From Anaerovirgula multivorans (GTDB lineage: Bacteria; Bacillota; Clostridia; Peptostreptococcales; Natronincolaceae), in NCBI RefSeq assembly GCF_900188145.1, contig NZ_FZOJ01000015.1, forward strand, positions 1 to 64,000: DNA of 64,000 nt, read 5' to 3'. The notes beneath the pieces are model-generated. The model worked only from the letters and a program-made list of their open reading frames with translations. It did not search any database and was not told where the DNA came from. Position 1 is the stretch's first letter. Each line of letters starts with the position of its first letter. Below are positions 62,806 to 64,000 of the stretch, one piece after another. Made by a program: the position numbers and the translations under genes.

Positions 62806-64000
62806 ATGCGACCTATTAGTATCTTAGTGATAATCAATGCAATGCTATTTGGACTTTTGTACTTTATAGTGGAACCGCGAAACACCTCTATTCTTGCAGC
62901 AGGAGGTATTCTTACCCTTCTAATTATTATTGCGTATATTATTATTGTTCGAAGAGGCATGGGAGATCAATATTTATTTTTGATTATTTCTATGCTATCT
63001 AGCTTAGGAGTAGTAATGATCTATCGATTGGATCCTGCCTTTGCCTTTAGACAGATTACTTGGTATGGTGCGGGAGTAATCTTGTATTTCCTCAGCTATA
63101 CTATATTTCGGTGGATAAAAAACTGGGACAAGTATATTTACCTATATATTGGTTTTGGAATTTCTCTATTTCTACTGACTTTTATTTTCGGCACTACTGT
63201 AAAAGGAGCTATTAACTGGATTAGAATAGCGGGATTCACTCTTCAGCCAGCGGAGATCATCAAATTGAGCTATGTTTTTTTTATAGCCGCCTATTTTACT
63301 TATCCAGAAAAGCTGAAAAATGTTTATTATTTTCTGGGGATAGCCTATCTACATATTATATTTTTGGTGCTGCAGCGGGACTTGGGAATGGCGATGCTGT
63401 TCTACGGTATATTCATCAGCATCTTTTATGTGTTTTATAAGGATAATAAGCTAATTTTATATAATTTAGGTAGTTCTGTCCTTATCGTGGTTTTTGGATA
63501 TTATACAATGGGTCATGTGCGGGTACGATTTGAAGCTTGGCTCGACCCGTGGAGAGATATTGCCGGTAGAGGCTATCAGATCACTCAATCTCTATTTTCC
63601 ATTGGTACAGGTGGTTTTTTTGGAACGGGACTAGGGATGGGAAGGCCGGATTATATTCCGGAAGTACATACGGACTTTATTTTTTCTGCTATCTGTGAAG
63701 AAATGGGGGTCTTTGGTGGAATTGCCGTAGTTCTTTTATACTTTATTTTGATTTATAGAGGTTTTAAAATTACTCTAACCATACAAAATACCTTCAGAAA
63801 GATTTTGGCATTAGGTATCACTTTAACCTATACCTATCAAACCTTTGTAATCATCGGTGGAGTAATTAAGTTGATCCCCTTAACAGGTATTACTTTGCCC
63901 TTTATTAGTTACGGGGGAAATGCTTTAGTTTCTGCTTTTATCGCTTTCGGCATATTGCAGGCCTTATCAAAGAGATCTCTTGAGGTAGAGGAGTTGTTGG
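62806..64000 (+). CDS. FtsW/RodA/SpoVE family protein, 3' end outside window
   Basis: At least 398 residues, open to the window end, with about ten membrane helices. GAINWIRIAGFTLQPAEIIKLSYVFF over about 130-155, QRDLGMAMLFY, WLDPWRDIAGRGYQI, GTGLGMGRPDYIPEVHTDFIFSAICEE split over about 270-298, and LPLTGITLPFISYGG-like C-terminal segments are the SEDS glycosyltransferase hallmarks. Polymerises peptidoglycan, normally with a class B PBP encoded next. RodA, FtsW and SpoVE are not separable here. Confidence 0.93.
   Translation, partial: MRPISILVIINAMLFGLLYFIVEPRNTSILAAGGILTLLIIIAYIIIVRRGMGDQYLFLIISMLSSLGVVMIYRLDPAFAFRQITWYGAGVILYFLSYTIFRWIKNWDKYIYLYIGFGISLFLLTFIFGTTVKGAINWIRIAGFTLQPAEIIKLSYVFFIAAYFTYPEKLKNVYYFLGIAYLHIIFLVLQRDLGMAMLFYGIFISIFYVFYKDNKLILYNLGSSVLIVVFGYYTMGHVRVRFEAWLDPWRDIAGRGYQITQSLFSIGTGGFFGTGLGMGRPDYIPEVHTDFIFSAICEEMGVFGGIAVVLLYFILIYRGFKITLTIQNTFRKILALGITLTYTYQTFVIIGGVIKLIPLTGITLPFISYGGNALVSAFIAFGILQALSKRSLEVEELL

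Overview
The window looks like chromosomal DNA of a low-GC, anaerobic Clostridia-type Firmicute, most like the Alkaliphilus/Natronincola group. This is inferred from gene content and order, not from any search. Supporting points are the rho-rpmE-tdk ... DUF1385-prmC-prfA block, the hisZ-G-D-C-B-H-A-F-IE operon, a kal/kce pair of lysine fermentation, AGGAGG-type ribosome sites, TTGACA/TATAAT promoters, frequent TTG/GTG starts, and two sites matching the Gram-positive LexA consensus. No rRNA, tRNA or CRISPR was recognised.

Layout. 1-1.4 kb: tail of an ISAs1-type transposase and a HEPN/MNT toxin-antitoxin-like pair. 1.4-4.6 kb: a ComK-like competence regulator with a LexA box in its promoter, then a small membrane protein, a VTC-domain protein and a DUF4956 membrane protein. 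4.7-8.0 kb: a SNF2 helicase gene cut by one in-frame stop. 8.0-10.7 kb: a 26-residue membrane peptide, a sodium:solute symporter and a DUF2148 ferredoxin. 10.8-17.5 kb: a xylose locus (xylA, ROK regulator, xylB remnant, xylFGH). 17.6-25.3 kb: the his operon. 25.6-28.5 kb: a degenerate HD-GYP protein, a coiled-coil membrane protein and a phosphodiester glycosidase. 28.8-33.0 kb: an oligopeptide ABC transporter locus wrecked by internal deletions. 33.1-33.7 kb: gene and IS91 scars. 33.7-35.9 kb: a LexA-box-controlled radical SAM/DUF4130 DNA-repair pair. 36-42.4 kb: a MITE-like repeat, an NSS transporter, kal-kce-fsa and tandem glpX genes. 42.5-44.9 kb: rho, rpmE, tdk. 44.9-55.9 kb: an accessory island (cysteine desulfidase-like enzyme, LIV-type ABC transporter, ATC-hydrolase-family protein, DhaK, DhaL, DhaR-like regulator). 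56-64 kb: HEAT-like protein, DUF2680 protein, DUF1385, prmC, prfA, a coiled-coil repeat protein, a ZIP transporter, and an FHA protein next to a RodA/FtsW gene that runs off the window.

How it fits together. The his operon is complete except for a histidinol-phosphatase. The xylose locus can take up and isomerise xylose but has lost its kinase. The accessory island separates genes that are usually adjacent. Its probable theme is uptake and breakdown of a cysteine-related or thiazoline-type amino acid, with a DhaK/DhaL pair and a regulator that keeps the DhaR architecture but has lost the Walker B and GAFTGA motifs.

The most novel-looking signals are non-coding. (1) A repeated RNA-like element starting AAAATGAGACTTAATT occurs three times, two of them at the borders of the island's gene groups; one copy carries a tandem 62-bp hairpin duplication. 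(2) Two families of stem-loop repeats at 57.0-57.2 and 58.7 kb change their stem sequences but keep the pairing. (3) A LexA box lies inside the promoter of a comK-like gene. At least five protein loci are broken, so recent gene decay is a theme of this region.
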